A stretch of DNA of 59,297 nucleotides, taken from assembly GCF_000518865.1 (NCBI RefSeq), contig NZ_JAEK01000029.1, positions 1-59,297 on the forward strand, in the 5' to 3' direction. Positions 53,177-59,297 of the stretch are shown here, piece after piece. Position 1 is the stretch's first letter. Every line of letters starts with the position of its first letter. Source of the DNA: Bacillus sp. J37 (lineage in GTDB: Bacteria; Bacillota; Bacilli; Bacillales; Bacillaceae). Under the pieces are notes generated by a model, which made no database searches, was not told the DNA's origin, and was given only the letters and a program-made list of their open reading frames with translations. The translations under genes were made by a program, and so were the position numbers.

Positions 53177-53935
53177 TTGTATTTATCAATAAAAGGGTTG
53201 GCAAAATCGTTTGGGGAAAATGAAGTACTAAAAGACGTGAATGTTGACATTCAAAAAGGTGAAGTAGTATCGATTATCGGTCCTTCCGGATCAGGTAAAA
53301 CAACCTTACTTCGTTGTTTTAATGGGCTGGAGGAACCTGATAAAGGGGTTTTTACTTTTCATGATGGGCAAACTTTAAATTTTGAAGAAAAAATGAATAA
53401 ACGAGATATCGTACAATTCAGCAGAAGATCAGGGATGGTTTTTCAAGCTTATTATCTATTCCCTCATAAAACTGCATTGGAAAATGTAATGGAAGGCCCT
53501 ATGATCGTTCAAAAGCGAAATAAAGCTAAAGTCAGACAGGAAGCAGAAATACTCCTTGAAAAAGTAGGGTTAAAAGATAAATTGAATTTTTATCCCCATC
53601 AATTATCAGGTGGACAGCAGCAGAGAGTAGGTATTGCCAGGGCATTGGCATTAAAGCCGGAATTGATGTTATTTGATGAACCAACTTCAGCTTTAGACCC
53701 TGAATTAATTGGAGAAGTTTTGACTGTAATGAAAGACTTAGTCAAAGAAAATTGGACAATGATTATCGTCACCCATGAAATTCAATTTGCTGGTGAAGTA
53801 TCAGATAAAGTGGTATTTATGGATGGGGGATACATCATTGAACAAGGCACACCTGATGAGGTACTTAAGTCACCTAAAGAGGAGAGAACTAAAAGATTCT
53901 TACAAAGAATTTTGCATCCTTCAGTTGAGGTGTAG
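53177..53935 (+). CDS. tcyC: Cystine ABC transporter ATP-binding protein
   Basis: A 252-residue ATPase of the polar amino acid uptake class. Walker A GPSGSGKTT is near 35-43, the signature LSGGQQQRVGIARAL near 144-158 and Walker B LMLFDEPTSALDPE near 162-175. It starts at TTG 53177 behind GGGAGG, 14 bases after the permease. It completes the TcyABC importer. A weak hairpin at 53948-53974 follows. Confidence 0.93.
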   Translation: MYLSIKGLAKSFGENEVLKDVNVDIQKGEVVSIIGPSGSGKTTLLRCFNGLEEPDKGVFTFHDGQTLNFEEKMNKRDIVQFSRRSGMVFQAYYLFPHKTALENVMEGPMIVQKRNKAKVRQEAEILLEKVGLKDKLNFYPHQLSGGQQQRVGIARALALKPELMLFDEPTSALDPELIGEVLTVMKDLVKENWTMIIVTHEIQFAGEVSDKVVFMDGGYIIEQGTPDEVLKSPKEERTKRFLQRILHPSVEV

Positions 53936-53947
53936 GCTGAATATTTG

Positions 53948-53982
53948 GATAAGGATTTCTTCCATATCCTTATCTTCATTTC
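53948..53982 (+). terminator. Weak terminator-like hairpin after tcyC
   Basis: GATAAGGAT (53948-53956) pairs with ATCCTTATC (53966-53974), followed only by TTCATTTC. It may be a leaky terminator. Confidence 0.5.
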
Positions 53983-54017
53983 CGGGCTTATTATCAGAAA
54001 GAGAATTTGACTATTAA

Positions 54018-54037
54018 AATACTTACTTGATAGTATT
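54018..54037. promoter_or_regulatory. Dyad upstream of the marR gene
   Basis: AATACT-N8-AGTATT lies about 50 bases before the MarR start and could be its own operator. Confidence 0.4.
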
Positions 54038-54085
54038 AAAAGAAAACCAATGATTAAACAAGGCCCTGAGATAAGGTGGTTTAAA

Positions 54086-54514
54086 ATGAATTCAAATGAA
54101 ACAAATCAATTGATCTCCGATTGGATGTCTTTAGCAAACATTCAAATTCGCGTGGAACATGAACTAGAATCGATTCTTCAAGAAACCCATCAATTAACAT
54201 TAAAAGAATTTTATGTGCTTTTATTTCTTTCACAAGCACCTAATAAAAAGTTAAAATTACAACAATTACAAAATATGGTTGGATTAAGCCAGAGTGCAAT
54301 GTCACGCTTAGTCAGCAGATTTGAAGCTAAAGGGTGTGGAACATTAAGAAGACATGTTTGTATTGAGGATCGTCGTGCAATCTTTACGGCTCTAACAGAG
54401 TCTGGAGAAAAGAAACTGGAAGAAGCCATTAAAACAGTGCATCAAACATTACAACATTCTTTTGCTGATAACGAAATACAGGCTGAACTAAAAAGACTGC
54501 TTTCTCAATTTTAG
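54086..54514 (+). CDS. MarR family transcriptional regulator
   Basis: A 142-residue winged-helix regulator. The DNA-binding part has KLKLQQLQNMVGLSQSAMSRLVSRFEAKG (about 58-86, in short pieces), then the wing HVCIEDRRAIFTALTESG. The dimer helices lie at both ends. I chose ATG 54086 because AAGGTGG lies 6 bases before it; ATG 54050 has no ribosome site. It probably controls the neighbouring ene-reductase and efflux pump, in response to an electrophile or phenolic compound. Confidence 0.92.
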   Translation: MNSNETNQLISDWMSLANIQIRVEHELESILQETHQLTLKEFYVLLFLSQAPNKKLKLQQLQNMVGLSQSAMSRLVSRFEAKGCGTLRRHVCIEDRRAIFTALTESGEKKLEEAIKTVHQTLQHSFADNEIQAELKRLLSQF

Positions 54515-54582
54515 AAGAATTAATAGCTTATTTTGGTATACAAATCAGCTAATCGTATTTTTTTAGTTAGAAATCATTTCGC

Positions 54583-54630
54583 TTGACGAAATATTTTCTC
54601 ATGTGCTAATTTTGTATGCATGCACATACA
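54583..54630 (+). promoter_or_regulatory. Promoter and operator-like dyad before the ene-reductase
   Basis: TTGACG (54583-54588) and TAATTT (54607-54612) stand 18 bases apart as a sigma-A-type promoter. TGTATG-N6-CATACA (54613-54630) begins right after the -10, in the place expected of a repressor site. The MarR protein upstream is the natural candidate. Confidence 0.55.
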
Positions 54631-54660
54631 TTTTTATTAGATTTTATAGAAGGAGTTTTT

Positions 54661-55695
54661 ATGTTGAAACATTTATTCAGTCCATACGAGATAAAAGATC
54701 TTTCATTAAAAAATCGGGTAGTTATGCCACCAATGTGTCAATATTCTGTAACAAACAAAGACGGGATCGCAACCGATTGGCATTATATGCACTATGTAAG
54801 TCGGGCGATTGGTGGAGCTGGATTAATCATTATTGAAATGACAGACGTTGAACCAAATGGTCGCATTACAGATTTTGATTTGGGATTATGGTCAGATGAA
54901 CAAATCCTGCCTTTAAAACGTATTGTAGATGCTTGCCACCAATATGGTGCAAAGGTTGGTATCCAAATTGCACATGCTGGCAGAAAAGCAGAAGATGCTG
55001 CCGAACCAGTAGCTCCATCTGCCATTGCCTTTGATGAAAATTCAAAAACTCCAAGAGAGCTAACAACAGCTGAAGTAAAAGAAATGATTGAAAAATTTCG
55101 ACTTGCAGTAGCCCGTGCGGTTCAAGTAGGGGTAGACGTAATTGAACTTCATGGTGCACACGGATATTTAATACATCAATTTCACTCTAGTTACACAAAT
55201 AAACGAACAGATGAGTATGGCCGGGATTTGACCAAGTTTGGAAGAGAGGTCATTGAAGCGGCAAAAGGTGAAATGCCCAAAAGTATGCCTCTTATCATGA
55301 GAATATCAGCAAGAGAATATGTAGAGGGAGGGTATGGATTAAACGAGAGCATTGAGTTTTCACGTGAATATCAACGCGCTGGTGTTGATATGTTCCATAT
55401 TAGTGCAGGTGGAGAAGGTCCAATTGCTGCAGCAGGCAGACCTGGTACACATGTTGCATACCAAGTACCAATGGCCAGAGCAATTAAAGAGGCATTACAA
55501 ATACCAGTTATTGCTGTAGGAAGATTAGATGAACCGGCTTTAGCAAACTCTGTAATTGGAAACGATGAAGCAGATCTTGTAGCAGTTGGGCGCGGCATGT
55601 TAAGAAATCCTTACTGGACTTTAGAAGCAGCAACTGTTTTACGGAAAGAAATTGATGTACCTCAACAATATATAGCTGGCTTTCCAAGAAATTAG
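54661..55695 (+). CDS. namA: NADPH dehydrogenase (old yellow enzyme, YqjM/NamA type)
   Basis: A 344-residue flavin enzyme that reduces activated C=C bonds of enals, enones and nitro compounds. VVMPPMCQYS places Cys26 and Tyr28 at the same numbers as in B. subtilis YqjM. IQIAHAGRKAE near 101-111 and HGAHGYLIHQF near 166-176 are flavin- and substrate-site motifs. I chose ATG 54661 with GAAGGAG before it. An in-frame start at 54616 overlaps the putative operator. It follows a MarR gene and precedes a pump, as in electrophile-response loci. Confidence 0.92.
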   Translation: MLKHLFSPYEIKDLSLKNRVVMPPMCQYSVTNKDGIATDWHYMHYVSRAIGGAGLIIIEMTDVEPNGRITDFDLGLWSDEQILPLKRIVDACHQYGAKVGIQIAHAGRKAEDAAEPVAPSAIAFDENSKTPRELTTAEVKEMIEKFRLAVARAVQVGVDVIELHGAHGYLIHQFHSSYTNKRTDEYGRDLTKFGREVIEAAKGEMPKSMPLIMRISAREYVEGGYGLNESIEFSREYQRAGVDMFHISAGGEGPIAAAGRPGTHVAYQVPMARAIKEALQIPVIAVGRLDEPALANSVIGNDEADLVAVGRGMLRNPYWTLEAATVLRKEIDVPQQYIAGFPRN

Positions 55696-55704
55696 AAGGA
55701 AAAG

Positions 55705-55716
55705 TTAACCGGTTAA
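55705..55716. other. Perfect 12-base palindrome TTAACCGGTTAA
   Basis: It lies 9 bases after the ene-reductase stop and upstream of the terminator. No function is evident. Confidence 0.3.
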
Positions 55717-55731
55717 AGAATATGTTAGATA

Positions 55732-55774
55732 GAGCAATAAAACTGGAATTTATGAAATTCCAGTTTTATTGCTC
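55732..55774. terminator. Long perfect terminator hairpin
   Basis: A perfect 20-base stem (55732-55751 with 55755-55774) has a 3-base ATG loop. The stem holds AAAACTGG / CCAGTTTT, so transcripts on both strands would meet T-rich segments. Confidence 0.8.
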
Positions 55775-55818
55775 AAATATAATTTTATAATTTTTCTTTA
55801 AAGAAAGGCGAGAACATT

Positions 55819-57030
55819 TTGAATAAATTATCCGGAACAAAACGATTACAGCTTGCTTTGCTATTAGGATCACTTGGGCTATTAGGACCCTTTACGATTG
55901 ATATGTATCTGCCTTCATTTCCTACAATTGTAGAAGATTATCAAACGGAAGCATCTTTAGTACAAATCAGTTTAACGACCTGTTTATTAGGCCTTGGATT
56001 AGGCCAATTAATTATTGGTCCAATGAGTGATGTGCAAGGTCGGCGTAAGCCATTACTTATTTTCTTGGTTTTATATTTATTAGCATCATTAACTTGTTCG
56101 TTTGCACCCAATATTTATACCTTTATTGCATCACGTTTCATACAGGGATTCGCTGCAGCAGGCGGACTTGTTATTTCCAGGGCTGTAGTTCGGGACGTAT
56201 ATAGTGGTAAAGAATTAACTAAGTTCTTTTCATTATTAATGTTGGTCGGAAATTTGGGCCCAATTGTAGCACCGATCGTAGGAGGCGGTGTTCTTGCGTT
56301 TACAAATTGGTCAGGAGTTTTCGTTGTTTTAGCAGGTGTTGGATTAATCTTATTTCTAGTTGTTTCATTTAAAATGGAAGAAACGTTACCAAAAGAAAAT
56401 CGTGTACCAAGCAATTTTAAACAAGTAGTCAGCAATTTTGGTTCGTTATTAAAGGATCGACAGTTTACAGGCTATGCGCTTACACAAGGCTTTATAATTG
56501 CCGGGATATTTGCCTATGTATCAGGTATTCCATTTGTCTATCAAAATATCTACGGTGTATCTCCACAAGTATTTAGTTTATTATTCGGAGTAAATGGGAT
56601 TGCTTTAATCATTGGAACTCAATCAGTTGGTCGGTTAACAGATTATATTTCTGAGAAAACATTTTTAAAAATAGGTTTAATTCTTTCTAACACAGCTGGT
56701 GCACTTTTACTTATTGCACTTCTATTAAAAGCGCCACTTTTATTGGTCGCCATTCCAATCTTCTTTTTAGTAGCGTCGATCGGAATTATATCAACGACTT
56801 CCTTTGCACTAGCCATTGAAACTCAAGGTCATATTGCCGGAAGTGCATCTGCATTATTGGGCTTATTACCATTTGTTTTAGGCTCTTTAACAGCACCTCT
56901 TGTAGGAATTGCTGGCGAATATAATGCGATTCCGATGGGTGTCGTGATCTTCTCAGCTAGCTTTTTAGCATTTTTATCATATTATGGCTTAGTTCGTAAA
57001 TCTTCTGGAAGCATTCAAACTGCCAAATAA
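55819..57030 (+). CDS. Bcr/CflA family multidrug efflux transporter
   Basis: A 403-residue MFS pump with 12 helices. The family start GPFTIDMYLPSFPTI (23-37) and the loop GPMSDVQGRRKPL near 67-79 are diagnostic. A further motif, SRFIQGFAAAGGLVISRAVVRD near 102-123, is conserved (short pieces recognised by eye). Bcr/CflA members export bicyclomycin, sulfonamides, chloramphenicol or cysteine. It starts at TTG 55819 behind AAAGGCGAG. It may act with the preceding ene-reductase and MarR. Confidence 0.93.
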   Translation: MNKLSGTKRLQLALLLGSLGLLGPFTIDMYLPSFPTIVEDYQTEASLVQISLTTCLLGLGLGQLIIGPMSDVQGRRKPLLIFLVLYLLASLTCSFAPNIYTFIASRFIQGFAAAGGLVISRAVVRDVYSGKELTKFFSLLMLVGNLGPIVAPIVGGGVLAFTNWSGVFVVLAGVGLILFLVVSFKMEETLPKENRVPSNFKQVVSNFGSLLKDRQFTGYALTQGFIIAGIFAYVSGIPFVYQNIYGVSPQVFSLLFGVNGIALIIGTQSVGRLTDYISEKTFLKIGLILSNTAGALLLIALLLKAPLLLVAIPIFFLVASIGIISTTSFALAIETQGHIAGSASALLGLLPFVLGSLTAPLVGIAGEYNAIPMGVVIFSASFLAFLSYYGLVRKSSGSIQTAK

Positions 57031-57110
57031 TACGTATTCTTTTTCATTTAGATGGAATTCTAGTATAGTAATAATGAACATGGACTTTTTAATAAAGGAG
57101 AGAGTGTAAA

Positions 57111-57935
57111 ATGAATTTTGTTACATTAAACAATGGATTAAAAATGCCTCAACTTGGCTTTGGAGTATGGCAAGTTGAGGATGAACAAGCAACAACTGCT
57201 GTTGCAAAGGCCATTGAGGTTGGTTACACTTCGATCGACACTGCTATGATTTATCAAAATGAAGTCGGTGTAGGGAAAGCAATCAAGGAAGCATCTGTCC
57301 CCCGTGAAGAGCTATTTATCACAACAAAGGTATGGAATACTGATCAAGGATATGAAAATACAATAAAAGCATTTGAAGCAAGCTTGGAAAGATTAGGTCT
57401 GGATTATGTTGATCTATACCTTATTCATTGGCCAACACCAGAGTTTGATCAATATGTTGATACATATAAAGCACTTGAAAAACTATATAAAGATGGAAAA
57501 GTTAAAGCAATTGGTGTATGTAATTTTGAAATTGAGCATTTAGAGCGATTATTAAACGAATGTGAAGTAGTACCGGTTCTAAACCAAGTTGAGTGTCACC
57601 CATACCTTGCACAAAATGAATTAAAAGAGTTCTGTGCTAAACATAATATTTTTGTTGAAGCATGGAGCCCACTGGACCAAGGTGGAGAGGCATTAAAGGA
57701 TGAAGTTATTCAAAAAATTGCAAACTCACATAACAAATCAACAGCTCAAGTCATTTTGCGCTGGCATTTACAAAACACTACCATTGTAATACCAAAATCA
57801 GTAACTCCATCTAGAATTGAAGAAAACTTCAATGTTTTCGACTTTGAACTAACATCTGATGAAATGAATGCAATCAATGAACTCAACCGTAACCGTCGTA
57901 AAGGTCCACACCCAAATGAAATGAATGTAAGATAA
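57111..57935 (+). CDS. Aldo/keto reductase
   Basis: A 274-residue TIM-barrel reductase of the YtbE/YvgN (AKR5) type. The catalytic tetrad is visible as Asp43, Tyr48, Lys73 and His106. NADPH binding is indicated by IPKSVTPSRIEENF near 226-239. Such enzymes reduce methylglyoxal and other aldehydes. AAGGAGAG lies before the ATG. It could join the ene-reductase as part of an electrophile defence, but has its own 80-base upstream gap. Confidence 0.94.
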   Translation: MNFVTLNNGLKMPQLGFGVWQVEDEQATTAVAKAIEVGYTSIDTAMIYQNEVGVGKAIKEASVPREELFITTKVWNTDQGYENTIKAFEASLERLGLDYVDLYLIHWPTPEFDQYVDTYKALEKLYKDGKVKAIGVCNFEIEHLERLLNECEVVPVLNQVECHPYLAQNELKEFCAKHNIFVEAWSPLDQGGEALKDEVIQKIANSHNKSTAQVILRWHLQNTTIVIPKSVTPSRIEENFNVFDFELTSDEMNAINELNRNRRKGPHPNEMNVR

Positions 57936-57944
57936 TGAAAAACA

Positions 57945-57992
57945 ACAAGAAAGACTGCTTCCAATGTTGGAGCAGTCTTTCTTGTCGTTTAA
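57945..57992 (+). terminator. Intrinsic terminator after the aldo/keto reductase
   Basis: ACAAGAAAGACTGCT (57945-57959) pairs with AGCAGTCTTTCTTGT (57971-57985), with a short bulged top and T-rich end. Confidence 0.8.
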
Positions 57993-58018
57993 AAATTATA
58001 AAAGTCTTGAACTGTGAA

Positions 58019-58127
58019 AAATCGCTTCTACATCCAGCGTCTAGCCACAAATGAATGAAGACACGTCTTCTATTCATTTGTGGCTTATTTGCCCTAGGCT
58101 GATCAAGGCGATTGCGCTTTTGTTCCA
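58019..58127. repeat. Hairpin-forming dispersed intergenic repeat
   Basis: The central part is a 20-base near-perfect inverted repeat (58043-58062 with 58065-58085, one bulge). The outer parts, CCAGCGTCTAGCC on the left and GGCTGATCAAGGCGATTGCGC on the right, resemble the ends of a well-known Bacillaceae intergenic repeat (CCAGCGCCTAG... to ...GGCTGATCAAGGCG), recalled from memory. The AT-rich centre differs, so this copy is either diverged or a subtype. Confidence 0.6.
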
Positions 58128-58130
58128 TTC

Positions 58131-58487
58131 TTACTTTTTAGAAAGCTTCCATGCCGGGATTAGAGAATGAAAATAGAAAAAATAGCTCATAACCATATGT
58201 ATCACAGTGTAAATCGCAAGTGTAGTCAGATAGGTAAGAAACCATTGACCAACTGAATCACCTAAAAAGAAAAATAATAAAATCATACCAATTGGAAAGG
58301 GAACTAATACGATTAACCAAATTGGTGCACCAACTGCCTCTGTTATAGCACCTAGTGATACCACAGAGAATCCTATCAATATTGCTTGCCAAAAGACAAT
58401 TCCATCACTTATGAGTAAACTTCCTACGTCATATGAGATGGCTGTAAGAATAATTGCCAGCATAAAATCAACTACATATTTCATCAT
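58131..58487 (-). CDS. Small membrane protein of unknown function
   Basis: A 118-residue protein with four hydrophobic helices (about 5-25, 30-55, 55-78, 85-108) and a basic C-terminus. It begins MMKYVVDFMLAIILTAISYD and has GAPIWLIVLVPFPIGM in the middle. It resembles short Bacillus membrane proteins of unknown role, but I cannot name a family. GAGGAG precedes the two Met codons. It ends 3 bases from the repeat element. Confidence 0.75.
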   Translation of the reverse strand: MMKYVVDFMLAIILTAISYDVGSLLISDGIVFWQAILIGFSVVSLGAITEAVGAPIWLIVLVPFPIGMILLFFFLGDSVGQWFLTYLTTLAIYTVIHMVMSYFFYFHSLIPAWKLSKK

Positions 58488-58661
58488 TTTTCAACTCCTC
58501 AGGTAGTCTCCTACTATATTACCATTATCATCCATATCGCGTAAATATTATAGATTAATAGGTTCAATACAATAAAAGAAATTGGAGGATTCGTTTTTAC
58601 AACATCTTCTACCTATTAGTCGTCGGTAATACTATTATGTAAACTTATAAAATAAAGTTGA

Positions 58662-58994
58662 TTATGAATATTCCTCTTCATAATCAATACATGGGTAATA
58701 TTGATAGTTAGATAAATCAATTGAATGATGCTCGGTCAATTTTATGCCTTCATTTTCAAGGAGTTGCTTCTGTAGTAGAAAGGAGGATTCTTCTTTAAAA
58801 CCAATCTCACCTTTGGCATTCACAACCCGATGCCATGGAAGTTGGTATTTAACACTCATAGAATGAAGGATGCGTACAACTTGTCTGGCACCTCTTGGGC
58901 TGCCTGCCAACCGAGCAATCTGGCCATATGTCATAACATGACCTTGTGGTATATGCAGGATAAGTTGTATAACTCTTTCTGTAAAAGGGCGAAT
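58662..58994 (-). CDS. Alkyltransferase-like protein (ATL, MGMT fold)
   Basis: A 110-residue protein of the O6-alkylguanine-DNA alkyltransferase fold. The active-site motif PCHRV is PWHRV here, with Trp54 in place of the acceptor Cys. Tyr23 (in VMTYGQIA) and Arg37 (in RGARQVVR) for base flipping are kept. ATL proteins bind alkylated guanine and recruit nucleotide excision repair. The frame begins at GTG 59003, but that GTG is part of the only ribosome site, AGGAGGTG. ATT 58994 lies 8 bases after it and gives MRPFTERV, the normal family start. Confidence 0.85.
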   Translation of the reverse strand: MRPFTERVIQLILHIPQGHVMTYGQIARLAGSPRGARQVVRILHSMSVKYQLPWHRVVNAKGEIGFKEESSFLLQKQLLENEGIKLTEHHSIDLSNYQYYPCIDYEEEYS

Positions 58995-59087
58995 ACTAAA
59001 CACCTCCTGGGTTTTAGAGTTCCGAAATGGTTAAGAAGGAATTGTAGCCAATAAAGATAATAACTATATATGTATTATTTATATAGC

Positions 59088-59297
59088 CTCTTTTCTAAAA
59101 GATTGTTGTTTTAAAAAAGTACTTAAAAAAACTAAATAGGGTTGATTTGACCGGATATGCGAGTCTCCTGTGGGAGCTGTGGGACAGGTGAGACCCCGCA
59201 GACGCAAAGCGTTGAGGAGGCTCACCGCCCACCCCACGGAAAGCGAGCAGCCTGGAGCTCAAATCAACAAACTCTACACTTATTACAAAGCAACAAT
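59088..59297. repeat. Dispersed MITE-like intergenic repeat, right copy
   Basis: Inverted copy of the segment at 1-209. The last 103 bases are identical to the reverse complement of bases 1-103. It has one more G in the GC-rich core and about four substitutions. It encodes nothing. Confidence 0.85.

Overview
This 59.3 kb window is low-GC Firmicute DNA, almost certainly from a Bacillus-like endospore former. The evidence is A/T-rich codon use, strong AGGAGG-type ribosome binding sites with many GTG/TTG starts, a YjcZ-family sporulation peptide, a SleB-type LysM cell-wall hydrolase, a GltC-like regulator beside gdhA, CodY-like boxes before ilvD and a TcyABC-type cystine transporter. Both ends carry the same 209/210-base repeat in opposite orientation. 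The window is probably one assembly contig that stops in two copies of a dispersed element, not a mobile unit.

Layout. (1) 240-9187: an ABC-2 drug-type exporter, a PadR/HAAS membrane regulator pair, a YjcZ peptide, a SRPBCC protein, three small VOC (glyoxalase-fold) proteins and an MFS transporter. (2) 9589-20386: a carbon-source island. It encodes two cytoplasmic sulfatase-like hydrolases, a complete carbohydrate ABC importer (lipoprotein plus two permeases, no ATPase), a homologue of the Anabaena sensory rhodopsin transducer, two paralogous Gfo/Idh/MocA dehydrogenases, a TIM-barrel isomerase/epimerase and an AraC regulator with a cre-like site in front. Both hydrolases have Thr where true sulfatases have the formylglycine Cys. 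(3) 20570-34174: a cobalamin riboswitch followed by a 15-gene B12 import, salvage and nucleotide-loop operon (btuF, btuC, a btuD-cbiZ fusion, cbiA, cobT, cobO, cobQ, cbiB, cobD, cobU, cobS, cobC, a degenerate cobU-like gene and a leaderless btuF paralogue). (4) 34242-38914: gdhA and a divergent gltC-like regulator, a YdeI/OmdA-family protein and a class III aminotransferase. (5) 38974-46205: a second ABC-2 exporter on the minus strand, several small or hypothetical proteins, ilvD, and a zinc-type quinone/alcohol dehydrogenase that seems to start at ATA. (6) 46366-59003: a cell-wall hydrolase, an M20 amidohydrolase, a YdbC/PC4 protein, a chemoreceptor, the tcyABC cystine transporter, a MarR regulator, a YqjM-type ene-reductase, a Bcr/CflA efflux pump, an aldo/keto reductase, a small membrane protein and an alkyltransferase-like DNA repair protein.

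How the parts work together. The riboswitch should shut the B12 operon off when adenosylcobalamin is plentiful. The operon imports corrinoids (BtuFCD), removes the wrong lower loop (CbiZ) and rebuilds cobalamin (CbiB, CobD, CobU, CobT, CobS, CobC). Ring-building genes are absent here. The carbon island looks like a pathway that imports an ester-substituted sugar or polyol intact, cleaves the ester inside the cell and processes the product by oxidation and isomerisation. It is the best candidate in the window for an undescribed system. Its substrate cannot be read from the sequence.
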